The notes beneath the pieces were generated by a model, which searched no databases, was not told the origin of the DNA, and saw only the letters and a list, made by a program, of their open reading frames with translations. From positions 62,001 to 126,000 of the forward strand of contig JBBECE010000013.1 in assembly GCA_040881985.1 (NCBI GenBank): DNA of 64,000 bases. The letters are read 5' to 3'. The stretch comes from JBBECE01 sp040881985. Lineage in GTDB: Bacteria; Pseudomonadota; Alphaproteobacteria; Rhizobiales; Devosiaceae. A program made the position numbers and the translations under genes. Of the stretch, positions 51,289-60,081 are shown piece by piece; positions within the stretch are counted from its first letter, which is position 1, and each line of letters opens with the position of its first letter.

Positions 51289-52326
51289 CTACCTCAACCA
51301 CCCGCTCGGCTTCGGATGCAGATCGAGAAACGCGCCCTTCGTCGCCTTGTCGATCGAGGCGATCTCGTCCTCGCTGAGCTTCAGCTTTTTCAGCGTGCCG
51401 AGATTGTCCTTGAGCTGTTCGAGCGTCCTGACCCCGATCAGCGCCGAAGTCATCTCCTTGCGCCGCAAGACCCACGAGAGCGCCAGCTGCACCATCGATT
51501 GCCCGCGTGCCTCGGCGATCTTGCCGAGCGCGCCAACCGCCTTCAGTACCTTCGCATCGAGGTGGCTCGGCCGCAGCGAGGAATTCTTCTCCTCGGCCCG
51601 CGTCCCCGATCCGCTCTTGCGGTTGTACTTGCCGCTCAACACGCCCTGCAGCAGCGGGGAGAAGGCGATGACCCCGATGCCGAGTTCCCCGCAGGCCTCG
51701 ATCGTCTTGTCCTCCTCGATCCAGCGGTTGAGGATCGAATAGGACGGCTGGTGGATCGTCACCGGCACGCCCATCTCCCCGAGAATCCGGTGCGCCTCGC
51801 GCGTCTCTTTCTCCGGATAGCTCGAAATCCCCGCATAGAGCGCCTTGCCGCCATGCACGAGGCTCGCGAGCGCTCCCATCGTCTCCTCGAGCGGGGTATG
51901 GGGGTCGAACCGGTGCGAATAGAAAATGTCGACGTAGTCGAGCCCCAGCCGTTTCAGGCTCGCCTCGCAGCTGGCGATCAGATATTTGCGCGAGCCGAAC
52001 TCGCCATAGGGCCCCGGCCACATATTGTAGCCCGCCTTGGACGAGACGATCAGCTCGTCGCGGTAGGGCCGGAAATCCCGCGCCAGCACCTGGCCGAAGA
52101 GTTCCTCCGACGAGCCCGGCGGCGGCCCGTAATTGTTGGCAAGGTCGAAATGGGTGATGCCCGCGTCGAAGGCATGGCCGAGAATCTCGAAGGCGCTGTC
52201 GTAATCGCGCGTCCCGCCGAAATTCTGCCACAGCCCCAGCGAAATCACCGGCAGTTTCAGGCCCGATTGACCGCAATGGCGGTAGTGCATGGCGTCGTAA
52301 CGCGACGCGGCGGCGCGGTAAGTCAT
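51289..52326 (-). CDS. Aldo/keto reductase (YghZ/GPR-like)
   Basis: 345 residues from ATG 52326 (GGAGG upstream). (beta/alpha)8 NADPH-dependent reductase of the subfamily containing E. coli YghZ, an L-glyceraldehyde-3-phosphate reductase. The tetrad is present: Asp in ITHFDLANNYGPPPGSSEE near residue 59, Tyr of NNYG, Lys in IVSSKAGYNMWPG near 95, and His in IFYSHRFDPHTPLEETM near 137; the cofactor-binding IGVRTLEQLKDNLGTL near 310 is intact. Housekeeping detoxification role likely. Its C-terminal quarter is duplicated as a decayed remnant at 25090-25312. Confidence 0.93.
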   Translation of the reverse strand: MTYRAAASRYDAMHYRHCGQSGLKLPVISLGLWQNFGGTRDYDSAFEILGHAFDAGITHFDLANNYGPPPGSSEELFGQVLARDFRPYRDELIVSSKAGYNMWPGPYGEFGSRKYLIASCEASLKRLGLDYVDIFYSHRFDPHTPLEETMGALASLVHGGKALYAGISSYPEKETREAHRILGEMGVPVTIHQPSYSILNRWIEEDKTIEACGELGIGVIAFSPLLQGVLSGKYNRKSGSGTRAEEKNSSLRPSHLDAKVLKAVGALGKIAEARGQSMVQLALSWVLRRKEMTSALIGVRTLEQLKDNLGTLKKLKLSEDEIASIDKATKGAFLDLHPKPSGWLR

Positions 52327-52504
52327 CGATGAGCCTCCGAGGATGGTACCGCGAGCCTGCCACAGGCGAACGGCAATCCACAAGCCGGTCCGGCTTCGCG
52401 CCGGTCAACGCACCCCCGATTGCTATCGCGTCGTCCGGCCTCTAAGAGAAAAGCAAGGCGCAAGGGGCGGCGCCGGCCGCGTGTGTGGGTTGCCGGGGTT
52501 CGAG

Positions 52505-54178
52505 TTGAGGCGCAACCAGAAGTTTGATTTCATCATCGCCGGCGGCGGCTCGGCGGCCTGCGTCGCCGCCATGCGCCTCGTCAGGGATCACGGCTTTTCG
52601 GTCCTCGTCCTCGAGCGCGGCCCCCGCCGCACCAGCCCGACGCTCGCCATGCCGGCCGGTTACATGAAATATCTCAACCGCGATACTTTCATGGAAATGC
52701 ACCGTTCGGTGCCGCAGGCCCAGCTCGGCGGCCGCGCCCCGATCGTGCCGCAGGCCCGCGTGCTCGGCGGCGGCAGCGCCGTCAACGCCTTGGTCTACAT
52801 GCGCGGCCAGCCGCAGGACTATAACGCCTGGGAGCAATATGTCGGCCCGGGCTCCGGCTGGTCCTATGCCGACATGCTGCCGCACTTCACCGCGCTCGAG
52901 CGCAATTCCCGCTTCAACAATCGCTATCACGGTATCGACGGCCCGCTCGCCGTCTCCGATCCCGGCTCGGTCTGCGACGCGACCGAGGATTTCCTGCGCG
53001 CCGCCCAGGGGATTGGCTTTCCGTTCAACCCCGATTTCAACGGCGAGCGGCAGGCGGGCGTCGGCATCATGCAGCTGACGACCGGACGGTTCGGCGGGCG
53101 CCTGCGCCGCGCCGACGCCGCCTCGGCCTTCCTCGCCCCCCTTAAGCGCGACCGGCGGCTTGCCGTCCTGACCGGCGCCCGCGTCGACAAAATCATTGTC
53201 GAGGGCGGCCGCGCCACGGGCATCGAATACCGCCGCAACGGCAAAGGCCCGGCATTGACGCTGCGCGCCGAGCGCGAGGTGCTCGTCGCCGCCGGCACCT
53301 ACAACACCGCCAAGCTGCTGATGCTGTCGGGGCTGGGGCCCGCCGACCATCTTGCCGACAACGGCATCGCCGCGATCGCCGATCTGCCCGGGGTCGGCGC
53401 CAACCTCCAGGATCATCACGAGGTCCCGGTCGTCGCCTCGGCCCGGGTCAAATGGGGGTATTTCCGGCAGGACACCGGCTGGCGCATGTGGCGCAACGGC
53501 CTGCAATATCTCGCTTTCGGCACCGGGCCCGTATCAACCACCGGCATCGAGGCTTGCCTCTTCTACGATCCCGACGGCGCCGAACGCCCGACGGTCCAGC
53601 TCTATTGCATCCCGACCGTCTATCTCGACCGCGACATCACGTCGACCCGCCCGACCTACGGCATGACGCTCAACTCGTGCCTCCTGCGCCCGCGCGCCCG
53701 CGGCAGCGTCCGCTTGCGGTCGGCCAACCCCGACGACAAGCCGCTCGTCGACTGCAACTTCTTCGGCCATCCCGAGGACCTGCGGCTGACCATCGCCTCG
53801 CTGCGGATCGCCCGCCAGATTCTCGACACCCAGCCGATTGCCGAAAAAATCGCCCGCGAACTCTTGCCCGGCGAATCCCTCGTTGCCGACGAACGCCTCG
53901 CCCAACATTGCGCCCGCACCGTCAAGACCACCTATCACCCGGTCGGCACCGCCCGGATGGGCCCGCCCCACGATCCGCTCGCCGTGCTCGATGCGCGCCT
54001 GAGGGTCCGCGGCATCGACGGGCTGAGGGTTATCGACTGCGCGGCGATGCCATTCCTGCCGTCGGGCAACACCAACGCCCCGGCGATGGCGCTCGGCTCG
54101 CGCGCCGCTGATCTCATCGCCGCCGACCATAACGGCGAGACCTCCGTGCTCTCCCGGAAGATCGCCCAGCCCGCCTAG
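52505..54178 (+). CDS. GMC oxidoreductase, choline dehydrogenase-like
   Basis: 557 residues from a TTG at 52505 (GGGG six bases before); the frame extends upstream without family sequence. FAD loop KFDFIIAGGGSAACVAAMRL, LVLERG; GGRAPIVPQARVLGGGSAVNALVYMRG near residue 90; GTYNTAKLLMLSGLGPADHL near 265, LPGVGANLQDHHEVPVV near 300; C-terminal catalytic region KTTYHPVGTARMG near 485 (His) and DCAAMPFLPSGNTNAPAMALGSRAADLI near 515 (Asn). Oxidises an alcohol such as choline, glycine-betaine aldehyde precursors or aliphatic alcohols; betB or betI are not adjacent, so the substrate is open. Convergent with the hydrolase gene by a four-base overlap. Confidence 0.9.
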   Translation: MRRNQKFDFIIAGGGSAACVAAMRLVRDHGFSVLVLERGPRRTSPTLAMPAGYMKYLNRDTFMEMHRSVPQAQLGGRAPIVPQARVLGGGSAVNALVYMRGQPQDYNAWEQYVGPGSGWSYADMLPHFTALERNSRFNNRYHGIDGPLAVSDPGSVCDATEDFLRAAQGIGFPFNPDFNGERQAGVGIMQLTTGRFGGRLRRADAASAFLAPLKRDRRLAVLTGARVDKIIVEGGRATGIEYRRNGKGPALTLRAEREVLVAAGTYNTAKLLMLSGLGPADHLADNGIAAIADLPGVGANLQDHHEVPVVASARVKWGYFRQDTGWRMWRNGLQYLAFGTGPVSTTGIEACLFYDPDGAERPTVQLYCIPTVYLDRDITSTRPTYGMTLNSCLLRPRARGSVRLRSANPDDKPLVDCNFFGHPEDLRLTIASLRIARQILDTQPIAEKIARELLPGESLVADERLAQHCARTVKTTYHPVGTARMGPPHDPLAVLDARLRVRGIDGLRVIDCAAMPFLPSGNTNAPAMALGSRAADLIAADHNGETSVLSRKIAQPA

Positions 54179-55005
54179 GCAGCCTCGAGATGCGCGAGGA
54201 GCGCGGCGCGCACTGCCTCGGTTGCGTCGAGATTGGCGCAATGGCCGCCCTTGGGCACTTCGACCAGGGTGAAATTCGCCCGGCCCCGCATCGCTTCTAG
54301 CGTTGGCCCGAGGCCCTGGTTGACCGCCACGTCCCGCCCGCCCCTCAGCATCAGCATCCGGCCGGGGAACCGCCTCGCCGCTTCGCGGAAATCGTAGGAT
54401 CTGAGGTTTGTGAGGATCGGGTCGAGCACCCCCGGATCGAAAGTGTTGAGGATATGCTCGACCAGCACCCGCGCCTTGGGATCGCGCGTCGTCGCGCGGG
54501 CGGCGACCCATGACACAAGCCGCCGCCCGAAAATCCGGTAGGTGAGCGGCGCGAGCCCGGCGAAGACTCTTGGCGTCTGCATCGAATAGACCGTCCCGAA
54601 GCTCGCAAAGCTTCGGATTCGATGCGCGTTCTGTTCGATCATCGCCAGCGCGACGATGCCGCCGAGCGAATTGCCGACCCAGTCCACCCGCTCGAGCCCC
54701 GCCGCGTCGAGCATGGCGAGGAGATCGCCCGCCATCGCCTTGAGCGCAAAATCGGTAAATGTCGCGCGCATCGGCGCGCGCGATTGCCCGTGCCCGCGCA
54801 AATCCGGCAACAGCACCCGATAGCCGCGCGCCGCGAAAAATTCTGCGTCCGCCGCGAATTGCAGCGCGTTCGCCGCCAGCCCATGACAGATCACGATCGG
54901 CCGCCCGTGAGGCGCCCCATAATCGTAGAAGGCAATTCGCGCCCCGCCCGTCTCGACGAATTCGGGTGGCGGCAGCGTCGGCAAAGCGCCGCGCGCCTCA
55001 GGCAC
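54175..55005 (-). CDS. Alpha/beta fold hydrolase
   Basis: 276 residues. Family features: IAFYDYGAPHGRPIVICHGLAANA with oxyanion HG near residue 40, LLPDLRGHGQSRAP near 70, nucleophile elbow DWVGNSLGGIVALAMIEQ near 108 (Ser), Asp in LMLRGGRDVAVNQG near 230 and the final His in VPKGGHCANLDA near 258. A complete Ser-Asp-His triad. Resembles epoxide hydrolase/haloalkane dehalogenase-like esterases but there is no diagnostic cap sequence. It overlaps mbfA by eight bases and is probably co-transcribed with it. Confidence 0.88.
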   Translation of the reverse strand: MPEARGALPTLPPPEFVETGGARIAFYDYGAPHGRPIVICHGLAANALQFAADAEFFAARGYRVLLPDLRGHGQSRAPMRATFTDFALKAMAGDLLAMLDAAGLERVDWVGNSLGGIVALAMIEQNAHRIRSFASFGTVYSMQTPRVFAGLAPLTYRIFGRRLVSWVAARATTRDPKARVLVEHILNTFDPGVLDPILTNLRSYDFREAARRFPGRMLMLRGGRDVAVNQGLGPTLEAMRGRANFTLVEVPKGGHCANLDATEAVRAALLAHLEAA

Positions 55006-55981
55006 TGCCGATCAGGATTCCGGCCGCGAACACCAGCGAGCCGCCGAAGACGACCAGCAGCACCGCGCGCCAGAACGGGGTGTCCATGAACCGGTTCTGG
55101 ATGAAGGCGATCGCCCAGAGTTCGACCAGCACCACCCCCATCGCGATCGTCGTTGCCGTCCAGAAGTCGCCGATGAGATAGGGTAAGGTATGGCCGAGCC
55201 CGCCGATCGCCGTCATGATTCCGGCGGCGAAACCGCGGATGATCGGGGAGCCCCGGCCGGTCAGCTTGCCGTCGTCGGAAGCCGCCTCGGTGAACCCCAT
55301 CGAAATTCCCGCCCCGACCGAGGCCGCGAGCCCGACGAGGAACGTCTCATGGGTACTTTGCGTCGCGAACGCCGCGGCAAAGATCGGGGCAAGCGTTGAA
55401 ACCGACCCGTCCATCAATCCGGCCAGCCCCGGCTGCACATAGGTGAGGACAAACCGCCGCTGCTCCTGTCTGCCCTCTTCGGCCTTCGCGCCTTCGCCGA
55501 GATGGACCGCCTCCAGCCGGTCGGCGGCGAGTTTGTGGCCCTGTTCGGCCGCGGCGAGATCGCCGAGAAGTTTTCGGATCGAGGCGTCGGTCGTCCGCCG
55601 CGCCGCCGCGACATAGAAATTGCCGGCCGCTTCTTCCATTTCCCAGACCTGCTGGCGAATCGTCTCGATGCCGAGGTTCCGCATCAGCCACAGCGGCTTG
55701 CGTTCGATGAAGCCGCGTACGTGCTCGCGCCGGACCAGCGGAATCGTCTCCCCGAATTTGCTTCGGAAGAGCTCGATCAGCCGCTTGCGGTGGCCGTCCT
55801 CTTCTTGCGCCATGCCTTCGAACACCGCGGCCGAGGCCGGAAATTTGGCCCTCAGCGCCTCCGCATAGGCCGCATAGATGCGCCCGTCGTCCTCTTCGGA
55901 GGAGATCGCCAGCGCCAGGATTTCCTTCTCGCTCAACTCGCCGAAGCGCCGCTTTGACCACCCCAGGACCCGCGTCAGCAT
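54998..55981 (-). CDS. mbfA: Membrane-bound ferritin-like iron exporter
   Basis: 327 residues from ATG 55981. The N-terminal half is an erythrin/ferritin-like four-helix bundle with diiron ligands in SSEEDDGRIYAAYAEAL near residue 28, MAQEEDGHRKRLIEL near 58, VWEMEEAAGNFYV near 112 and AAAEQGHKLAADRL near 143. The C-terminal half is a VIT1/CCC1-type domain with GLAGLMDGSVSTLAPIFAAA near 187, VGAGISMGFTEAASDDG near 222 and three more helices. In Agrobacterium and Bradyrhizobium MbfA exports iron and protects against iron and peroxide stress under control of Irr; an Irr box was not evident before this gene. The frame continues far upstream without relevance. Confidence 0.92.
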   Translation of the reverse strand: MLTRVLGWSKRRFGELSEKEILALAISSEEDDGRIYAAYAEALRAKFPASAAVFEGMAQEEDGHRKRLIELFRSKFGETIPLVRREHVRGFIERKPLWLMRNLGIETIRQQVWEMEEAAGNFYVAAARRTTDASIRKLLGDLAAAEQGHKLAADRLEAVHLGEGAKAEEGRQEQRRFVLTYVQPGLAGLMDGSVSTLAPIFAAAFATQSTHETFLVGLAASVGAGISMGFTEAASDDGKLTGRGSPIIRGFAAGIMTAIGGLGHTLPYLIGDFWTATTIAMGVVLVELWAIAFIQNRFMDTPFWRAVLLVVFGGSLVFAAGILIGSA

Positions 55982-56083
55982 CCCTGTCTCCCGCCCGGCT
56001 TCACGCGACCCTGTCTTGCCACCCGGGGCCCGCCGCCGCAACCGGCGCCGCGCCGATTGAATATGACAAAGGGATATGGACCA

Positions 56084-57124
56084 ATGGGGCAGGGGAGTGA
56101 CCTGCGGCGGCGGACCTGGCCCGCCAGGCCGCCGGCAATGCGTTTCATGGGATACAGGATCGATCCGGCCGAGAGCTTGAGCGATGCGGTCACCCGTATC
56201 GCTCGCGAGCAGCTCGCCAAGGCCGTCGCCGATCTGACGCTGGCGACCCGCGACCGCCGCGCCTGCGTCCACGACGCGCGCCAGCGCTTCAAGAATCTGC
56301 GCGGGCTTTTCCTGCTCGTGCGGCCCGCCGACAGGGCGTTTTGCGACCGCGAGCGCCGCCGTTACCGCGATCTCGGGCGTTCGCTCGCCGGCTTCCGCGA
56401 GGCCGGTGCGCTCGTCGAGACCCTCGAGCGCACCGCCCGGGGCCGCGCCGGGGCGCCGGCGCGGGCGGCATTGGCGGGGGTGCGCAACCGGCTCGTGCGC
56501 CGCGAGCGCCGTCTCGAGCGCAACGCCGCCGATCCCGACGCGGCGATGGCCGAGGCCGCCGCCGCGTGCCGCGACGGATTGAGCGCGCTCGATGAATTCC
56601 CCTCGGTGTCGAAGCCCAGCCGCGCCGCGAGAATCATCGAAAGGGGCCTTAGCCGTGCCTATGGGCGCGGGGTCGAAGCGCTCGCCCGGGCCCGCCTCGG
56701 CGGCCGGCTCGAGGATTTCCATCAGCTGCGCAAGCAGGTCAAATTTCACTGGATGCAGGTGAAACTTCTGCAGTTGGCCTGGCCCGGCCCGATGAAGGCG
56801 CGCCGCCGCGCCGCCAGGGCGCTCGCCGGCGATCTCGGCGATCTCAACGACATCGCGGTGATGCTTGAGCGGTTGCTGGAATGCCCCCGCTCCTTCGGCT
56901 CGCGCGATGAGGTCGAAACCCTTGCCGCGCTCCTCCACCGCCGTCGCCGCAGCCTCGAGCGCAAATGCCTCGATGGCGCCGCCCGCCTCATGGCCGAGGA
57001 TCCCGAAAGCCTTGGCCGCCGCATGTCGGACTACTACCGCCAGGGCGTCGCCGAGGCCGCCCGCCAGTCCCGGCACAAGCCCGCCCGCTACTCGCAGAGC
57101 CGGAAGGTGCAGGTCGCGCCGTGA
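56084..57124 (+). CDS. CHAD domain-containing protein
   Basis: 346 residues from ATG 56084, which has AAGGGA nine bases upstream; earlier in-frame starts at 56057 and 56063 lack a ribosome binding site. CHAD is an all-helical domain with conserved histidines and basic residues: ACVHDARQRFKNLRGLFLLV near residue 55 and EDFHQLRKQVKFHWMQVKLLQ near 215, with many Arg-rich helices. CHAD proteins bind polyphosphate, so a role at polyphosphate granules is likely. It stands alone without a CYTH domain. Its 3' end overlaps the convergent extensin-like gene by 37 bases. Confidence 0.9.
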   Translation: MGQGSDLRRRTWPARPPAMRFMGYRIDPAESLSDAVTRIAREQLAKAVADLTLATRDRRACVHDARQRFKNLRGLFLLVRPADRAFCDRERRRYRDLGRSLAGFREAGALVETLERTARGRAGAPARAALAGVRNRLVRRERRLERNAADPDAAMAEAAAACRDGLSALDEFPSVSKPSRAARIIERGLSRAYGRGVEALARARLGGRLEDFHQLRKQVKFHWMQVKLLQLAWPGPMKARRRAARALAGDLGDLNDIAVMLERLLECPRSFGSRDEVETLAALLHRRRRSLERKCLDGAARLMAEDPESLGRRMSDYYRQGVAEAARQSRHKPARYSQSRKVQVAP

Positions 57125-57855
57125 CAGGCGAGATCGAGATGCAAATGGTCGTGATGCAATTCGTTGGCATCGGGTCCGAGCACGGTGGTGAACCGCGCGC
57201 AGGCGGCGGTATGGGCATAAGTGAGCAATTGCCCTACCGGCGTCGCCGCCGCGCCCGCCGATGACCAGTCGGCCAGGACCGTCACCTCGCGCCCGTCGCT
57301 CAGGCGGAAGCCGGCGACGTCGAGAGCATTTGCGAATCCATGTTCGGAGAGCGGCCCGTCGGCGGCGTTGTTCCTCTGCCGGCACTGATAGGCCGTCCCC
57401 GACACGATCTCGGCGATCCCGGCCCCGAGCGCGGCGCGCGCGTAGCCGTCGATCTCGACGACCCAGCCCGCGATCGCGCCGGCCAGCGGACAGGTGACCG
57501 TCGGCCTGCCCGTCAGCGCCACGGATTGCCCGCCGGCATTGACCGCCTCGAGCCGGAGCGGGGATTGCGCCCGGCATTCCCCGTCCTCGATCGGCGGCAA
57601 TATTTCAGCCACGATCAGCCCCTCGAGCACCGCCGGGCAGGCCGACTGATAGATTCGCGCTTCCGGCTCCGGCGCCGCCTCTAGCTCCGAGACGGGCTCC
57701 GGCTCGCCGGGCACGGCGGTCGCGGCGGCCGGTTCGGCCGGCGCCTCGATTGCCGGGGGCGGCATGGTCAGAGGCCGCGGCGGCGGGACGGGCGCCACGT
57801 CCGCGGAAGCGCTCATCGTTGAGAATGCCAGCATCAAGGCGTCGAGCAGCCGCAT
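57088..57855 (-). CDS. Extensin-like C-terminal domain protein
   Basis: 255 residues. N-terminal signal-like segment MRLLDALMLAFSTMSASADV, then a Pro/Ala/Glu-rich linker to about residue 66, then the extensin-like-C domain: YQSACPAVLEGLIV, VTCPLAGAIAGWV near 123, SEHGFANALDVAGFRLSDGR near 168 and ELHHDHLHLDLACHG near 232. The histidine/aspartate pattern (EHG..NALD, HHDHLHLD) looks like the zinc-binding site of DD-/LD-peptidase-fold proteins, so a periplasmic cell-wall role is likely. Four cysteines may form disulfides. Common in Rhizobiales; no characterised substrate known to me. Confidence 0.88.
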   Translation of the reverse strand: MRLLDALMLAFSTMSASADVAPVPPPRPLTMPPPAIEAPAEPAAATAVPGEPEPVSELEAAPEPEARIYQSACPAVLEGLIVAEILPPIEDGECRAQSPLRLEAVNAGGQSVALTGRPTVTCPLAGAIAGWVVEIDGYARAALGAGIAEIVSGTAYQCRQRNNAADGPLSEHGFANALDVAGFRLSDGREVTVLADWSSAGAAATPVGQLLTYAHTAACARFTTVLGPDANELHHDHLHLDLACHGATCTFRLCE

Positions 57856-57946
57856 CTTCCGGCTTGTCCGGCCGCAATGGGGCCAAAACGCGGCGCAAAT
57901 GCTGCGCCCTTGTGTTTGCCAATGGGGCTGCTAAATCCCGCCCGAC

Positions 57947-59743
57947 ATGACCCCCGCCGCCCGCATCCGCAATTTCGCGATCATCGCCCATATCGACCAC
58001 GGCAAATCGACGCTCGCCGACCGGCTGATCCAGACGACCGGCGGGCTCGACATCCGCGAGATGAAAGAGCAGGTGCTCGACTCGATGGATATCGAGCGCG
58101 AGCGCGGCATCACCATCAAGGCCCAGACCGTCCGCCTCTCCTACACAGCGCGCGACGGCGAGACCTACATCCTCAATCTCATCGACACCCCCGGCCATGT
58201 CGATTTCGCCTATGAGGTCAACCGGTCGCTTGCCGCCTGCGAGGGCTCGCTGCTCGTCGTCGATGCCAGCCAGGGCGTTGAGGCGCAGACCCTCGCCAAT
58301 GTCTATCAGGCGATCGCCGTCAATCACGAGATCGTGCCTGTGCTGAACAAGATCGACCTGCCCGCCGCCGAGCCCGGCAAGGTCAGGCAGCAGATCGAGG
58401 ACGTGATCGGCATCGACGCGTCGGGGGCCATCGAAATCTCCGCCAAAACCGGGCAGGGGATCGACGAAGTGCTCGAAGCGATCGTCCATCGCCTGCCGGC
58501 CCCGAAAGGCGACCCCGACGCCCCCCTCAAGGCGCTCCTAGTCGATAGCTGGTACGACGCCTATCTGGGCGTCGTCGTTCTCATCCGGGTGGTCGACGGC
58601 CGCATCAAACGCGGCCAGAAAATCCGGATGATGGCGACCGGCGCCGCCTACGAGCTCGACCGGGTGGGCGTCTTCACCCCGAAACTCGTCGATATCGGCG
58701 AACTGGGCCCGGGCGAGATCGGCTTCATCACCGCCTCCATAAAGGAAGTCGCCGACACCTATGTCGGGGACACGCTGACCGACGACCGCAAGCCCGCCGC
58801 CAAGCCCTTGCCCGGCTTTCGCCCCACCCAGCCGGTGGTGTTTTGCGGGCTGTTTCCGGTCGATGCCGCGGATTTCGAGAACCTGCGCGCCGCCATTGCA
58901 AAACTCCGCCTCAACGACGCGAGTTTTACCTTCGAGCCCGAGACTTCGGCGGCGCTTGGCTTCGGCTTCCGCTGCGGTTTTCTGGGGCTCCTCCATCTCG
59001 AGATCATCCAGGAGCGGCTGACCCGCGAATTCAATCTCGACCTCATCGCCACCGCCCCCTCGGTCCTCTATCAGATCGCCCTCGTCTCGGGCGAGACGGT
59101 GACGCTGCACAACCCCGCCGACATGCCCGACCCGGTGCGCATCGCGACGATCCGCGAGCCCTGGATCAAGGCGACGATCCTCACCCCCGACGAATATCTC
59201 GGCGCGATCCTGAAGCTCTGCCAGGACCGCCGCGGCGCCCAGACCTCGCTGACCTATGTGGGCGGGCGCGCCATGGTCCAGTATGATTTGCCGCTCAACG
59301 AGGTGGTGTTCGATTTCTACGACCGGCTGAAATCGGTCTCCCGCGGCTACGCGAGCTTCGACTACACGCTAGCCGACTATCGCGAGGGCGACCTCGTCAG
59401 GCTGACGATTCTCGTCAATGCCGAGCCGGTCGACGCGCTCTCGATGCTCGTCCACCGCTCCGAGGCCGAGGCGCGCGGGCGCCTGATGTGCGAGAAGCTC
59501 AAGGAGCTGATCCCCCAGCACCTCTTCCAGATTCCGATCCAGGCGGCGATCGGCGGCCGCATCGTCGCCCGCGAGACCATCCGCGCGCTCCGGAAAGACG
59601 TGACCGCCAAATGCTATGGCGGCGACGTGACGCGGAAGCGCAAGCTGCTGGAGAAGCAGAAGGCGGGCAAGAAAAAAATGCGCCAGTTCGGCAAGGTCGA
59701 CATTCCCCAGGAGGCGTTCATCAAGGCGCTGAAGATGGAGTAG
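57947..59743 (+). CDS. lepA: Elongation factor 4 (back-translocating GTPase)
   Basis: 598 residues, full length. G1 HIDHGKSTLADRL near residue 15, switch I RGITIKAQTV near 60, G3 IDTPGHVDFAYEV near 83, G4 NKIDLPAAEP near 135. Domain II, III and V and the LepA-specific C-terminal domain ending KKKMRQFGKVDIPQEAFIKAL are present; GFGFRCGFLGLLHLEI near 345 is a LepA hallmark. It binds ribosomes in the pre- or post-translocation state and promotes back-translocation or biogenesis. ATG at 57947, divergent from the extensin-like gene. The scaffold gap lies 11 bases after its stop. Confidence 0.97.
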   Translation: MTPAARIRNFAIIAHIDHGKSTLADRLIQTTGGLDIREMKEQVLDSMDIERERGITIKAQTVRLSYTARDGETYILNLIDTPGHVDFAYEVNRSLAACEGSLLVVDASQGVEAQTLANVYQAIAVNHEIVPVLNKIDLPAAEPGKVRQQIEDVIGIDASGAIEISAKTGQGIDEVLEAIVHRLPAPKGDPDAPLKALLVDSWYDAYLGVVVLIRVVDGRIKRGQKIRMMATGAAYELDRVGVFTPKLVDIGELGPGEIGFITASIKEVADTYVGDTLTDDRKPAAKPLPGFRPTQPVVFCGLFPVDAADFENLRAAIAKLRLNDASFTFEPETSAALGFGFRCGFLGLLHLEIIQERLTREFNLDLIATAPSVLYQIALVSGETVTLHNPADMPDPVRIATIREPWIKATILTPDEYLGAILKLCQDRRGAQTSLTYVGGRAMVQYDLPLNEVVFDFYDRLKSVSRGYASFDYTLADYREGDLVRLTILVNAEPVDALSMLVHRSEAEARGRLMCEKLKELIPQHLFQIPIQAAIGGRIVARETIRALRKDVTAKCYGGDVTRKRKLLEKQKAGKKKMRQFGKVDIPQEAFIKALKME

Positions 59744-59754
59744 CGACGGGGTTG

Positions 59755-59764
59755 NNNNNNNNNN
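59755..59764. other. Assembly gap (ten Ns)
   Basis: Ten Ns, a placeholder length used by scaffolding software. The real distance and the adjacency of lepA to the region on the right are unknown. A 300-base stretch after it holds no gene I can support. Confidence 0.98.
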
Positions 59765-59861
59765 CTTCGAGATCGCAAGCCGGCAGATCGCGCCGGTGGC
59801 GCGATTTGAGCTACGACACCCCGAGGGCTATGGTCGAGGGGCGGGGCGAATAAGAGAAGCG

Positions 59862-59889
59862 CTCACGGTGAGCCTGTCGAACCATGAGG
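59862..59889. repeat. Alphaproteobacterial palindromic intergenic repeat
   Basis: ctcacggt (59862-59869), an 11-base centre containing gagcctgtcgaa, and accatgag (59881-59888) form an imperfect inverted repeat with seven of eight arm positions complementary. Sequences of this form are dispersed between genes in many alphaproteobacteria. Confidence 0.5.
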
Positions 59890-60081
59890 TGCCCGCGCAG
59901 AGGTCTTGGAACATAAGTCGTGGTTACTCTCCGCCCGACCGTGAGGATTGTGAGGCAGATAAAGGTCGGCCATGCGCAGGTTGACCGACGTTCGCTTGGG
60001 ACAAAGGCGAGACCGCAACTGATCCTTCCACCGCCAGATGTTCAGCTGGTCCAGAAGTCGCTGGTTCCTTAGGTTTTGGAC

